DNA from: an uncultured Prevotellaceae bacterium
GTDB taxonomy: Bacteria > Bacteroidota > Bacteroidia > Bacteroidales > Bacteroidaceae
Assembly (NCBI GenBank): GCA_902782305.1
Contig: CACZMV010000013.1
Span: forward strand, 1 to 57,121
Length of the DNA stretch: 57,121 bases
Direction of reading: 5' to 3'
Part shown: positions 1 through 8,005 of the stretch, one piece after another
Numbering within the stretch: the first letter of the stretch is position 1
Layout: each line of letters starts with the position of its first letter
Made by a program: the position numbers and the translations under genes
Notes under the pieces: generated by a model
What the model saw: the letters and a program-made list of their open reading frames with translations, nothing else
Told to the model about the DNA's origin: nothing
The model's database searches: none

Positions 1-96
1 CATCACACTGCCATCGGCCTGCTTTGCCACTTTCCCGGTCTCAATTGTGATGGTTCTTCCATCAGGCAACTGAATACTTTTCGTAATTACGTTCAT
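1..96 (-). CDS. pnp: Polyribonucleotide nucleotidyltransferase (PNPase), N-terminal fragment
   Basis: The first 32 codons of a gene running off the left edge on the minus strand. The start codon is the ATG whose complement lies at 94-96. The translated start ([19 protein letters not shown], then [12 protein letters not shown]) matches the well-conserved N-terminus of bacterial PNPase, the phosphorolytic 3'-5' exoribonuclease of the RNA degradosome. Only the first beta strands of the first RNase PH domain are visible, so nothing can be said about the KH and S1 domains. A Bacteroidota -7 element lies 57 bases upstream. The identification rests on this short but distinctive stretch. Confidence 0.85.
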   Translation of the reverse strand, partial: MNVITKSIQLPDGRTITIETGKVAKQADGSVM

Positions 97-152
97 CTTG
101 AATTAAAACATCTAAAAAATATAAAATCTTGCAATCGTTTGCAAATCGGGCG

Positions 153-160
153 CAAAGTTA
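153..160 (-). promoter_or_regulatory. Promoter -7 element for pnp
   Basis: On the minus strand this reads TAACTTTG, matching the Bacteroidota -7 consensus TAnnTTTG. No clean TTTG -33 element is seen about 20 bases upstream, so the call rests on the -7 box and its position before pnp. Confidence 0.55.
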
Positions 161-221
161 CACATTATTATATAAAGAAAAGAATAAACTTCGATTAATT
201 ATTGTTTTTTAGGAAAATACC

Positions 222-252
222 TTGGTTTTTCTATCTTTTCTTCGTATCTTTG
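222..252 (+). promoter_or_regulatory. Promoter for the DUF59 / lpxH-like / kdgK run
   Basis: TATCTTTG at 245-252 matches TAnnTTTG. A weak -33 element, TTGG at 222-225, sits 19 bases upstream. It lies 40 bases before the first ATG at 293 and probably drives three genes in the same direction up to the terminator at 2517. Confidence 0.6.
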
Positions 253-292
253 CGCTCAGCTATTTGTAACTTCGCAAAGAAATAGAAAGAAG

Positions 293-613
293 ATGACACA
301 AGAAGAAAAAACGAAAATGGAAGAACGTATCGTAGATGTGCTTAAAACAGTCTACGACCCTGAGATACCTGTCAACATCTATGACCTCGGCATGATTTAC
401 AAAATTGACGTGCAGGAGGATGGTAGTGTTGATATGGATATGACTTTTACGGCACCCAACTGTCCTGCTGCCGATTTCATCCTGGAGGATGTGCGTACGA
501 AGGTGGAGAGCGTAGAAGGTATCACAACGGCTAATGTCAATCTGGTTTTTGAACCAGCGTGGGACCAGAGCATGATGAGTGAAGAAGCCCGCGTCGAACT
601 GGGATTTGACTAA
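293..613 (+). CDS. MIP18/DUF59 family Fe-S cluster assembly protein
   Basis: A 106-residue single-domain protein of the MIP18 (DUF59) family, whose bacterial members (SufT, PaaD-like) help Fe-S cluster assembly or delivery. The family hallmark runs through residues 20-35 (VYDPEIPVNIYDLGMIY), and a conserved Cys follows in the TAPNCPAAD stretch near residue 57, expected to touch the cluster or metal. The length is normal for a stand-alone DUF59 protein. It is the first gene of a plus-strand run ahead of the LpxH-like gene. The target protein is unknown; no suf genes are in the window. Confidence 0.85.
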   Translation: MTQEEKTKMEERIVDVLKTVYDPEIPVNIYDLGMIYKIDVQEDGSVDMDMTFTAPNCPAADFILEDVRTKVESVEGITTANVNLVFEPAWDQSMMSEEARVELGFD

Positions 614-645
614 ACGGTGATTGGTTAACGGTTATTGCTTATTGT

Positions 646-1410
646 ATGAAAAACGTATATTTCCTTTCTGATGCCCACCTTGGGTCACTGGCCGTTCCGC
701 ATCAACGTATGCAGGAACGCCGACTGGTGCGTTTCCTTGACAGCATTAAGGAAAAGGCTGCCGCTATCTATCTGCTGGGCGACATGTTCGACTTCTGGTA
801 TGAATACAAGTATGTGGTTCCCAAGGGATTCACACGTTTCTTAGGAAAGTTGTCGGAACTGACGGACATGGGTATTGAGGTGCATTACTTCACGGGTAAT
901 CATGACATCTGGGCATACGAATACTTGGCCAAGGAATGTGGCGTAATCCTTCACAAACAACCAGAGACCACGGAGATATACGGTCATGAGTTCTTCCTTG
1001 CCCACGGTGACGGTATGGGCGACCCCAACAAGTCGTTCAAGCTGATCAGGGCCATCTTCCACAACCGCTTCTGTCAGTGGGCCTTCTCAAACATCCATCC
1101 ACGCTGGGGAATCAGTTTTGGACTGACTTGGGCCAAGCACAGCTACATCAAGCATAAAGAGACGGACGATGTGAACTTCATGGGAGAGGATAAGGAACAT
1201 CTGGTGCTTTTTGCCAAGGAGTATATAGAGTCACATCCGAATATCGACTACTTCATCTTCGGACATCGTCATATTGAGTTAGACATCAAATTGGCGCGCC
1301 ATAGCCGTCTGATGATTCTGGGCGACTGGATCAGTCAGTTTACTTATGCCGTCTATGACGGAGAACACATGTTCCTGGAGGAATATGTAGAAGGCGAGAG
1401 TCAGCCGTAG
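646..1410 (+). CDS. lpxH: UDP-2,3-diacylglucosamine hydrolase (LpxH-like calcineurin-type phosphoesterase)
   Basis: A 254-residue metallophosphoesterase. All metal-binding motifs are visible: DAHLGS near residue 9, GDMFDF near 45, GNHD near 84, and a C-terminal GHRH near 206. These belong to the calcineurin-like fold with a dinuclear metal site. In lipid A synthesis LpxH removes UMP from UDP-2,3-diacylglucosamine at the inner face of the cytoplasmic membrane. Bacteroidota carry this LpxH-like form of about 250 residues. It follows the DUF59 gene by 32 bases and is probably co-transcribed. The family also has members of other substrate range, so the exact substrate is inferred. Confidence 0.8.
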   Translation: MKNVYFLSDAHLGSLAVPHQRMQERRLVRFLDSIKEKAAAIYLLGDMFDFWYEYKYVVPKGFTRFLGKLSELTDMGIEVHYFTGNHDIWAYEYLAKECGVILHKQPETTEIYGHEFFLAHGDGMGDPNKSFKLIRAIFHNRFCQWAFSNIHPRWGISFGLTWAKHSYIKHKETDDVNFMGEDKEHLVLFAKEYIESHPNIDYFIFGHRHIELDIKLARHSRLMILGDWISQFTYAVYDGEHMFLEEYVEGESQP

Positions 1411-1456
1411 AGAGGAAAAGGAGTACAAACAAAAATGAAAACTGGAGAGATAGAAT

Positions 1457-2515
1457 ATGGGAAAGAAAATAGTTACTTTTGGAGAGTTGTTGCTTAGGTT
1501 CTCTAAACCAGGACAACTGCGACTGACACAGGGCGACCTGTTTACCAGCAAGTATGGTGGTAGTGAGGCGAATGTTGCCGTATCATTGGCTACCCAAGGA
1601 GAGGAAGTTACGTATATTACACGACTGCCAGACACACCTGTGGGACGTGCCGGAGCCATGAATCTGGCCCAGCTAGGGGTTAATACCAAACACGTACTCT
1701 ATGGCGGACAGCGCATAGGTACCTATTACTTTGAGCCTGCTGCCGGCATGCGTGCTGCCAAGGTTATTTACGACCGTTCTGGTTCTGCATATTATGACTT
1801 AAAACCAGGCATGATTCCTTGGCGAGAGATCCTAAAGGATTGCAGCTATTTCCATGTTTCAGGTATCACTGCAGCCATTTCTCCACAAGCTGCTGAGGCT
1901 ACCTTTGAGGCACTTGATATTGCTGACGAAATGGGTGTTACCATCTGTTTTGACATCAACTACCGCAAGAACCTCTGGCAATACGAGGGAGCAGAACCTC
2001 GCAAGACATTAAGTCGCATGTTGTCTCGTTGCGACATGATGTTTGGTGATGCTATTGAGTTTGATTGGCTATCCCAGCATCCACAGCCACCCTTTACGGC
2101 AACCAATTCTAACTTTGAGATGCAGATGAAGGAGTATGGCGAGTGGTTCGACGAACTTCATGCACAGTATCCACGCCTGAAACATTGGATGATGGGTATG
2201 CGTAACATCGTGAGTTCCAATCATCACACACTAACCGCCCTGCTTTGGACAGAAGGAAAACTGCTGCAAGCACCCATTATCGATATTCCTGACGTGATAG
2301 ATCCCGTAGGTGTAGGCGATGCCTTTATGGGTGGTTGGCTGCATGCTGTAAATGTATTCCCTGACGACCGTCAGAAGCAGCTGAACTATTCACTAGCTGC
2401 TGCAGCCTTAAAGAATACCGTTCCTGGCGACTTCAACCTGTCAACAGAAGAAGAAATAATGGACGTGATGGAGGGTCGCCACACTGTTTCGACACTTTAC
2501 AAGACCTTTGAATAG
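1457..2515 (+). CDS. kdgK: PfkB-family sugar kinase, probable 2-dehydro-3-deoxygluconokinase
   Basis: A 352-residue ribokinase-family (PfkB) kinase. The N-terminus (VTFGELLLRFS) and the substrate-site GGSEANVAVSLA stretch near residue 35 are typical of KDG kinases. The C-terminal catalytic motif is DPVGVGDAFMGG near residue 275, with the Asp acting as general base. KDG kinase phosphorylates 2-keto-3-deoxygluconate from uronate and pectin breakdown. There are no uronate genes beside it, so the substrate is assigned by sequence resemblance only. The gene ends directly at a strong bidirectional terminator shared with ackA. Confidence 0.75.
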   Translation: MGKKIVTFGELLLRFSKPGQLRLTQGDLFTSKYGGSEANVAVSLATQGEEVTYITRLPDTPVGRAGAMNLAQLGVNTKHVLYGGQRIGTYYFEPAAGMRAAKVIYDRSGSAYYDLKPGMIPWREILKDCSYFHVSGITAAISPQAAEATFEALDIADEMGVTICFDINYRKNLWQYEGAEPRKTLSRMLSRCDMMFGDAIEFDWLSQHPQPPFTATNSNFEMQMKEYGEWFDELHAQYPRLKHWMMGMRNIVSSNHHTLTALLWTEGKLLQAPIIDIPDVIDPVGVGDAFMGGWLHAVNVFPDDRQKQLNYSLAAAALKNTVPGDFNLSTEEEIMDVMEGRHTVSTLYKTFE

Positions 2516-2516
2516 A

Positions 2517-2554
2517 AAAAGTAAGAGCGAGGTTTGTGCCTCGCTCTTACTTTT
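2517..2554. terminator. Bidirectional terminator between kdgK and ackA
   Basis: A perfect 16-bp stem (AAAAGTAAGAGCGAGG at 2517-2532 pairing with 2539-2554) around a 6-base loop. The A-run on one side and T-run on the other let it stop both convergent genes. Confidence 0.9.
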
Positions 2555-2572
2555 CTTATAATGCTTTACTTT

Positions 2573-3763
2573 TTACAGCAGATTCATTGTATCGGTAGCA
2601 ATCATCAACTCTTCGTCGGTGGGGATAACAACAACCTTCACCTTAGAATCATCGGCAGAGATGATGCACTCCTCGCCACGCTTGGTGTTCTTTGACTCGT
2701 CAAACTTAACACCCAGGAACTCAAGACCCTTGCAGACCTCGGAACGCATAGAGAGCTGGTTCTCACCAACACCTGCCGTGAAGACGATGACATCAACACC
2801 ACCCATTGCAGCAGCATAGGCACCAATGTACTTCTTAATGCGATAGAAGTACATATCCTGAGCCAGCTTAGCACGAGGTTCACCTGCCTTGGCAGCATTC
2901 TCCACGTCGCGCATATCAGAAGAACCACCTGTGATACCAGCTACACCACTCTTCTTGTTGAGCAAGTTAGACATGCCATCAGCATCGAGGTTCAACTTCT
3001 TCTGCAGAAAGGTAACAGCACCACCATCGATATCACCCGAACGAGTACCCATCACGAGACCTTCCAAGGGTGTCAGACCCATAGAAGTATCAACGCACTT
3101 GCCATCTACAACAGCAGCAATAGAGCCACCATTACCAATGTGGCAGGTAATCACCTTGGTACCCTCAGCCTTCATGCCCAAGAATTCGAGTGCACGAGCT
3201 GATACATAACGATGGCTGGTTCCGTGGAAACCATAACGACGAACAGCGTACTTCTCATACAGCTCGTAAGGAATGGCATACATATAAGCCTTAGCTGGCA
3301 TGGTCTGATGGAAAGCAGTGTCGAACACACCTACCTGAGGCAGACCAGGCATCAACTCTTTCACAGCATTCACACCTTTCAGGTTTGCTGGGTTGTGCAG
3401 CGGTGCCAGGTCAGAGCACTCCTCGAAAGCCTTCAGCACCTCATCGGTTAATACAACTGACTTGTTGAACTTCTCACCACCATGCACCATACGATGACCT
3501 ACTGCATCAATCTCATCGAGACTCTTGATAACACCAATCTCAGGATCTGTGAGCAGCGAGAAGATGAACTTCACACCCTCAGTATGCTCAGGGATGTCGT
3601 GCATAATCTGCTTCTTCTCACCATTGGCCAGCTTAACCTTTACGAAAGCGCCATCCAAACCTACGCGCTCAGCACCACCACTGGTCATCACGCTCTTGTC
3701 GTCCATATTGTACAGGGCGTACTTAATTGACGACGAACCACAATTCAAAACTAAAATCTTCAT
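2573..3763 (-). CDS. ackA: Acetate kinase
   Basis: A 396-residue acetate kinase, the usual full length. The signature LNCGSSSIKYAL is at residues 5-16, with HRMVHGGEKF near 91, GFHGTSHRYVS near 178, HIGNGGS near 208 and TAGVGEN near 329, all ATP or acetate site motifs of the ASKHA fold. It makes ATP and acetate from acetyl phosphate. It lies 19 bases behind pta in the same operon, the classical acetate fermentation pair that yields ATP from acetyl-CoA. Confidence 0.97.
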   Translation of the reverse strand: MKILVLNCGSSSIKYALYNMDDKSVMTSGGAERVGLDGAFVKVKLANGEKKQIMHDIPEHTEGVKFIFSLLTDPEIGVIKSLDEIDAVGHRMVHGGEKFNKSVVLTDEVLKAFEECSDLAPLHNPANLKGVNAVKELMPGLPQVGVFDTAFHQTMPAKAYMYAIPYELYEKYAVRRYGFHGTSHRYVSARALEFLGMKAEGTKVITCHIGNGGSIAAVVDGKCVDTSMGLTPLEGLVMGTRSGDIDGGAVTFLQKKLNLDADGMSNLLNKKSGVAGITGGSSDMRDVENAAKAGEPRAKLAQDMYFYRIKKYIGAYAAAMGGVDVIVFTAGVGENQLSMRSEVCKGLEFLGVKFDESKNTKRGEECIISADDSKVKVVVIPTDEELMIATDTMNLL

Positions 3764-3782
3764 ATCTTCTTTATCTTCTTAA

Positions 3783-4793
3783 CTACTTTTTTGCATCCAT
3801 TGCCTGACAAGCAGTAATGGCAATCATGTAATAAATGTCATCAATAGAGCAACCACGAGAGAGGTCGTTGACAGGACGTGCGATACCCTGAAGGATCGGA
3901 CCGATAGCAATGGCGTCACCCAGGCGCTGTACCATCTTATAGCCGATGTTACCTACCTCCAGGTTGGGGAATACGAGCACATTGGCCTTACCTGCGATAT
4001 CAGAGCCGGGAGCCTTCTTGGCACCTACAGAGGGAACCAAAGCAGCATCTGCCTGCAGCTCACCGTCAATCTTCAGTGTAGGATCAAGCTCCTTAGCCAG
4101 ACGGGTAGCTTCAATGACCTTGTCGCAAACCTCGTGCTTGGCAGAGCCCTTCGTCGAGAAGCTTAGCATCGCCACGCGAGGATCAGCGAAACCTGCAACA
4201 CTCTTAGCGGTCTGAGCGGTGCAAACGGCAATCTGAGACAGTTGGGCAGCATCGGGCATCGGTGTTACGGCAACGTCACCCACTACGAGCACGCCATCTT
4301 CACCATACTGCTTTTGCTTCGAGATCAGCAGCAGACCACCGCTGACGCAAGTAATGCCAGGCTGGCACTTGATAATCTGCAGGGCAGGACGCAGTGTGTC
4401 GCCAGTAGTTGACAAAGCACCAGAAATCTGACCATCGGCACCCTCGGTCTTGATAATCATACATCCCAGATACAAGGGGTTCTTGACGAGCTTGCGAGCC
4501 TCCTCGAAAGTCATACCCTTCGACTTGCGAATCTCTGCCAACTTCTCAGCCAGTTCCTCGCTCTTGTCATAGTTCTCAGGGTCAATCAGGGTGGCCTTAC
4601 CGATGTTTGTCAGGCCCTTCTCCTTAGCCAAAGCTGCTACTTTAGCGGGATTACCAATCAGGATGATGTCAGCAAGTTCATCAGCCAAAGCCTTGTCGGC
4701 TGCACACAATGTACGCTCCTCTTCTGCTTCAGGGAGCACGATGCGCTGCTTGTTACTCTTAGCACGCGCTACGATTTGACTTAATAAATCCAT
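3783..4793 (-). CDS. pta: Phosphate acetyltransferase
   Basis: A 336-residue short-form phosphotransacetylase that swaps CoA for phosphate on acetyl-CoA to give acetyl phosphate for AckA. It starts MDLLSQIVARAKSNKQRIVLPE, the usual N-terminus. Conserved stretches include GCMIIKTEGADGQISGA near residue 110 and the C-terminal NVLVFPNLEVGNIGYKM. It lacks the N-terminal DRTGG extension of the enterobacterial long form, as expected in Bacteroidota. It is the first gene of the pta-ackA operon. Confidence 0.96.
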   Translation of the reverse strand: MDLLSQIVARAKSNKQRIVLPEAEEERTLCAADKALADELADIILIGNPAKVAALAKEKGLTNIGKATLIDPENYDKSEELAEKLAEIRKSKGMTFEEARKLVKNPLYLGCMIIKTEGADGQISGALSTTGDTLRPALQIIKCQPGITCVSGGLLLISKQKQYGEDGVLVVGDVAVTPMPDAAQLSQIAVCTAQTAKSVAGFADPRVAMLSFSTKGSAKHEVCDKVIEATRLAKELDPTLKIDGELQADAALVPSVGAKKAPGSDIAGKANVLVFPNLEVGNIGYKMVQRLGDAIAIGPILQGIARPVNDLSRGCSIDDIYYMIAITACQAMDAKK

Positions 4794-4833
4794 AGTTTGT
4801 CTTTATTTAATTAAATAATGATTTACTTGTTTG

Positions 4834-4841
4834 CAAAGATA
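4834..4841 (-). promoter_or_regulatory. Promoter -7 element for pta-ackA
   Basis: Minus-strand TATCTTTG, 41 bases upstream of the pta start. No convincing -33 box. Just upstream (4850-4880) lies a short A+T-rich run with the tandem words TTATCAATTA and TCCATTA. Confidence 0.6.
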
Positions 4842-4894
4842 CAAATTAATTATCAATTATCCATTATCCATTATCAATTTTTAAGCGTTTACGT

Positions 4895-5674
4895 TTACGC
4901 AAGCTCTTGGGTCAGGATGCTCTCCAACTTCTCAGCAGAAAGACGTAAGTGGAACTTGCTATGAATGGCAATGGAGATACTTCCCGTTTCCTCACTGACC
5001 ACAATGGCGACACAATCGCTCTCGTGGGTGATACCCAGTGCAGCACGATGGCGCAAGCCCAATTCTTTGGGGATATTCAAATCGTGGGAGACAGGAAGAA
5101 TGCAGCCTGCAGCCTTGATGCGTTCCTTGGCGATAACCATCGCACCATCATGCAAGGGCGAGTTCTTGAAGAAAAGGTTTTCTATCAGTCGCTGGTTAAT
5201 GTCAGCATTGATAATCTCGCCAGTAGAAACAATATCATCAAGGGGTGTAGCTCGCTGGATGACAATGAGCGCACCTACCCTTTTCTTGCTCATACTCATA
5301 CAAGCCAGAACCACAGGCATGATAGCTTGCTTCAAATGAACTTTATCAAGCTTTTTGTCTCCATTGGTAAAGAAACGACGAAGGGCACGCATGCGCTGAC
5401 GTTCACCTAGGTTGAAAAGGAATTTACGGATATCGTCCTGGAAAAGGATTACCAATCCGATGACTCCCACTGAAAGCACCTTGTCCATGATGCTTCCCAA
5501 CAGTTTCATCTGTAATACCTGTGATACGATCAGCCACAACACAATGAAAACCAAAATACCAATGAACACATTGAGCGAGCGCGACTCTTTCATCAGCCGA
5601 TATGCATAGAAAAGCATAACAGCCACGAGCACGATATCGATAATATCCTTTAATCCGAATTCAAAAAACAGCAT
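4895..5674 (-). CDS. cdaA: Diadenylate cyclase CdaA (DisA_N domain membrane protein)
   Basis: A 259-residue membrane-bound diadenylate cyclase. Three membrane helices fall in about residues 10-80, followed by the DAC (DisA_N) domain. Both catalytic motifs are present: HDGAMVI near residue 174 and LRHRAALGI near 208. The enzyme joins two ATP into cyclic di-AMP, which controls cell-wall and potassium homeostasis. It lies 16 bases downstream of folP in the same direction. The usual activator gene cdaR is not seen here. The family is certain; the local function of c-di-AMP in this organism is not shown. Confidence 0.93.
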   Translation of the reverse strand: MLFFEFGLKDIIDIVLVAVMLFYAYRLMKESRSLNVFIGILVFIVLWLIVSQVLQMKLLGSIMDKVLSVGVIGLVILFQDDIRKFLFNLGERQRMRALRRFFTNGDKKLDKVHLKQAIMPVVLACMSMSKKRVGALIVIQRATPLDDIVSTGEIINADINQRLIENLFFKNSPLHDGAMVIAKERIKAAGCILPVSHDLNIPKELGLRHRAALGITHESDCVAIVVSEETGSISIAIHSKFHLRLSAEKLESILTQELA

Positions 5675-5690
5675 GCTATTTGACGATTTA

Positions 5691-6515
5691 CTATTTTACC
5701 TTTTCCAACTGTTGCGTGATCTTCACACATTCCATAGCCTCCTTAACATCGTGTACACGCAAAATGGAGGCACCCTTTACCAAGGCAAGGGTATTCAGCA
5801 CCGTGGTGCTGTTTAGCGCTTCAGCAGGTGAACACCCCAGGAGTTTCCATATCATGGACTTACGAGAAATTCCTACCAGTACAGGTAGATGAAGTGCCTG
5901 CATACGTTCCAGCTCACCAAATACCCTATAATTCTGTTCCACTGTTTTGCCGAATCCAAAGCCTGGGTCAAGAATGATGTCCTTCTGTCCCATGGAACGC
6001 AGCATATCAACCACCTTAGCACTATCAAGCATGACTTCCTTCATCGTGCTTTTGCGTGACATATATATATAAGGTACGCGCAAGCGACTCACCATACGAA
6101 ACATGGTTTCCTGGTTGCTAGCAGATAGCTGTTTGGAGTTAACGGGTGCTCCTACATCGTTGATGATGTCAACACCATGCTCTTCTACAACCATACGCGC
6201 CACATTGGGACGAAAGGTATCAACACTGACAACGGCATCGGGTGCTTGTTTACGAATAATAGGCAGGGCAAAGCGTAAGCGCTGCATTTCTTCTTGTTCG
6301 CTGACGGGTTCGCTATCAGGACGGGTGGAGCACGCTCCCACATCAATCATGGTGGCTCCCTCTTGCAAAATCTGTTGGGTACGCTCAGCTATCTCTGCCT
6401 CCGTCTGCGAACGACTAGCGGCAAAGAACGAGTCGGGTGTGGCGTTCAGGATGCCCATCACCCGTGGTTCACTCAAGTCGAGCAACTGCCCGTTGCAATT
6501 CAGTGTATAATCCAT
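5691..6515 (-). CDS. folP: Dihydropteroate synthase
   Basis: A 274-residue dihydropteroate synthase of folate synthesis, which joins p-aminobenzoate to dihydropterin pyrophosphate. The pterin-site motifs are visible: MGILNATPDSFF near residue 20, IDVGACSTRP near 58, VSVDTF near 100, DPGFGFGK near 183 and a C-terminal RVHDVKEA. The substitution GACSTRP for the usual GGESTRP is a mild oddity. The gene is the first of a two-gene unit with cdaA and is divergent from murF. Confidence 0.95.
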   Translation of the reverse strand: MDYTLNCNGQLLDLSEPRVMGILNATPDSFFAASRSQTEAEIAERTQQILQEGATMIDVGACSTRPDSEPVSEQEEMQRLRFALPIIRKQAPDAVVSVDTFRPNVARMVVEEHGVDIINDVGAPVNSKQLSASNQETMFRMVSRLRVPYIYMSRKSTMKEVMLDSAKVVDMLRSMGQKDIILDPGFGFGKTVEQNYRVFGELERMQALHLPVLVGISRKSMIWKLLGCSPAEALNSTTVLNTLALVKGASILRVHDVKEAMECVKITQQLEKVK

Positions 6516-6533
6516 ATATGTTTATAACTGGCA

Positions 6534-6565
6534 CAAAAGTACGAATAAATAGTGAAATAAGCAAG
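6534..6565 (-). promoter_or_regulatory. Promoter for folP-cdaA
   Basis: On the minus strand CTTG (6562-6565), 20 bases, then TACTTTTG (6534-6541), fitting TTTG-N20-TAnnTTTG with one -33 mismatch. It is 19 bases before the folP start. Confidence 0.6.
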
Positions 6566-6591
6566 TAAAGAGACTTCTTTTTCACCCATTC

Positions 6592-6623
6592 TTTGTTGTT
6601 TAAGAAATTAAATCGTAACTTTG
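6592..6623 (+). promoter_or_regulatory. Promoter for murF
   Basis: TTTG at 6592-6595, 20 bases, then TAACTTTG at 6616-6623, a full match to the Bacteroidota consensus. Its place rules out any murF start before about 6630 and supports the ATG at 6647. Confidence 0.8.
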
Positions 6624-6646
6624 CAGACAAAACGGAACAACAAACA

Positions 6647-8005
6647 ATGGATATCAAGAACTCGACTTCTAGTCACTATGACCTTCAGGTCAAAGAATTA
6701 TACAAGCTGTACCAACAACATCCGTGTATCACTACGGACTCGCGTAACTGTCCTGAGGGCAGTATCTTCTTAGCACTGAAAGGTGCATCGTTTGATGGTA
6801 ATCAGTATGCATTGTCAGCACTTGAGAAAGGATGTGCCTATGCCATCATCGATAACCCTGAATATAAAAAGGACAATCGCATCATTCTCGTTGACGACTG
6901 CCTGCAAACCTTTAAAGACTTGGCGCGTGAGCATCGTCGTCAATTCGAGATTCCTATTGTCGGCATTACAGGAACCAACGGAAAGACAACCACCAAGGAA
7001 TTGATTCGTGCAGTACTCTCTGAATGCTATAACGTGATGGCAACGGAAGGTAACTTCAACAACGATGTGGGTGTTCCCAAGACTTTGTTCCGATTGGACG
7101 ACGAGCACGACATTGCCGTTGTGGAGATGGGGGCCTCGCACCCTGGCGATATCAAGACACTGGTGGAGACTGCTGAGCCTACCTGTGGACTGATTACCAA
7201 TGTAGGACGTGCCCACCTGCAGGGCTTTGGCTCATTCGAGGGGGTATGCAAGACTAAAGGCGAGTTGTATGATTTCCTTATTGCCCACGATTGTCCTCTC
7301 TTTGTCAATCGTGACAACGAATTTCTGATGAGGATGATAGCTGAAAGGGGAGGCAACCCAGACATCTACTACTATGGACAAAGCGACAATCCTGACATTC
7401 TCATTCATGGTGAAGTCGTCTCATGTGCTCCCTTCCTGAAGTTCCGTTGGCGTGAGCAAGACAGCGAGGCTAACTATACTGGCGAATGGTTTACCGTTCA
7501 GACCCATCTTATTGGAGCTTATAACTTGGACAATATGTTGGCTGCCATTACCATTGGCTATGTCAACAACATACCTTTCGAACAGATTAATCATGCTCTC
7601 GAAAGCTATGTGCCTACCAACAATCGCTCGCAGATGACGGAAACCAAGACCAACCATCTAATTGTGGATGCATACAATGCCAATCCCACCAGTATGAAAG
7701 CTGCCATCGACAACTTCCGTCTGATGGAGGTGTCGCCCAAGATGGCCATCCTTGGCATGATGGGTGAACTGGGGGAAGTATCCCAAGAGGAACATCAGAA
7801 GATTATCGCTCTACTTGAAGCGTCCAACTTCGACGAGGTATGGCTGGTAGGTTCAGAGTTCCAGCAGATTCAAAGTCCCTTCCGTACCTTCGCCAATGTC
7901 GACGAGGTAAAAGCAGCCATCGCTGAGCTTCAGCCACAAGACCGCTATATCCTCATCAAGGGCTCGAACTCCACCCATCTCTACGAGCTCCCGCCCTTGC
8001 TATAG
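6647..8005 (+). CDS. murF: UDP-N-acetylmuramoyl-tripeptide--D-alanyl-D-alanine ligase
   Basis: A 452-residue Mur ligase that adds D-Ala-D-Ala to the muropeptide precursor in the cytoplasm. The N-terminal domain holds TDSRNCPEGSIFLALKG, typical of MurF/MurE, then the ATP loop GITGTNGKTTTKE near residue 105, the carbamoyl-Lys region, and the MurF-type DAYNANPTSMKAA near residue 340. An in-frame ATG lies earlier at 6593 but falls inside the promoter, so the start is set at 6647. It stands alone, away from the dcw cluster. Its last six bases overlap the end of the convergent lipoprotein gene. Confidence 0.95.
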   Translation: MDIKNSTSSHYDLQVKELYKLYQQHPCITTDSRNCPEGSIFLALKGASFDGNQYALSALEKGCAYAIIDNPEYKKDNRIILVDDCLQTFKDLAREHRRQFEIPIVGITGTNGKTTTKELIRAVLSECYNVMATEGNFNNDVGVPKTLFRLDDEHDIAVVEMGASHPGDIKTLVETAEPTCGLITNVGRAHLQGFGSFEGVCKTKGELYDFLIAHDCPLFVNRDNEFLMRMIAERGGNPDIYYYGQSDNPDILIHGEVVSCAPFLKFRWREQDSEANYTGEWFTVQTHLIGAYNLDNMLAAITIGYVNNIPFEQINHALESYVPTNNRSQMTETKTNHLIVDAYNANPTSMKAAIDNFRLMEVSPKMAILGMMGELGEVSQEEHQKIIALLEASNFDEVWLVGSEFQQIQSPFRTFANVDEVKAAIAELQPQDRYILIKGSNSTHLYELPPLL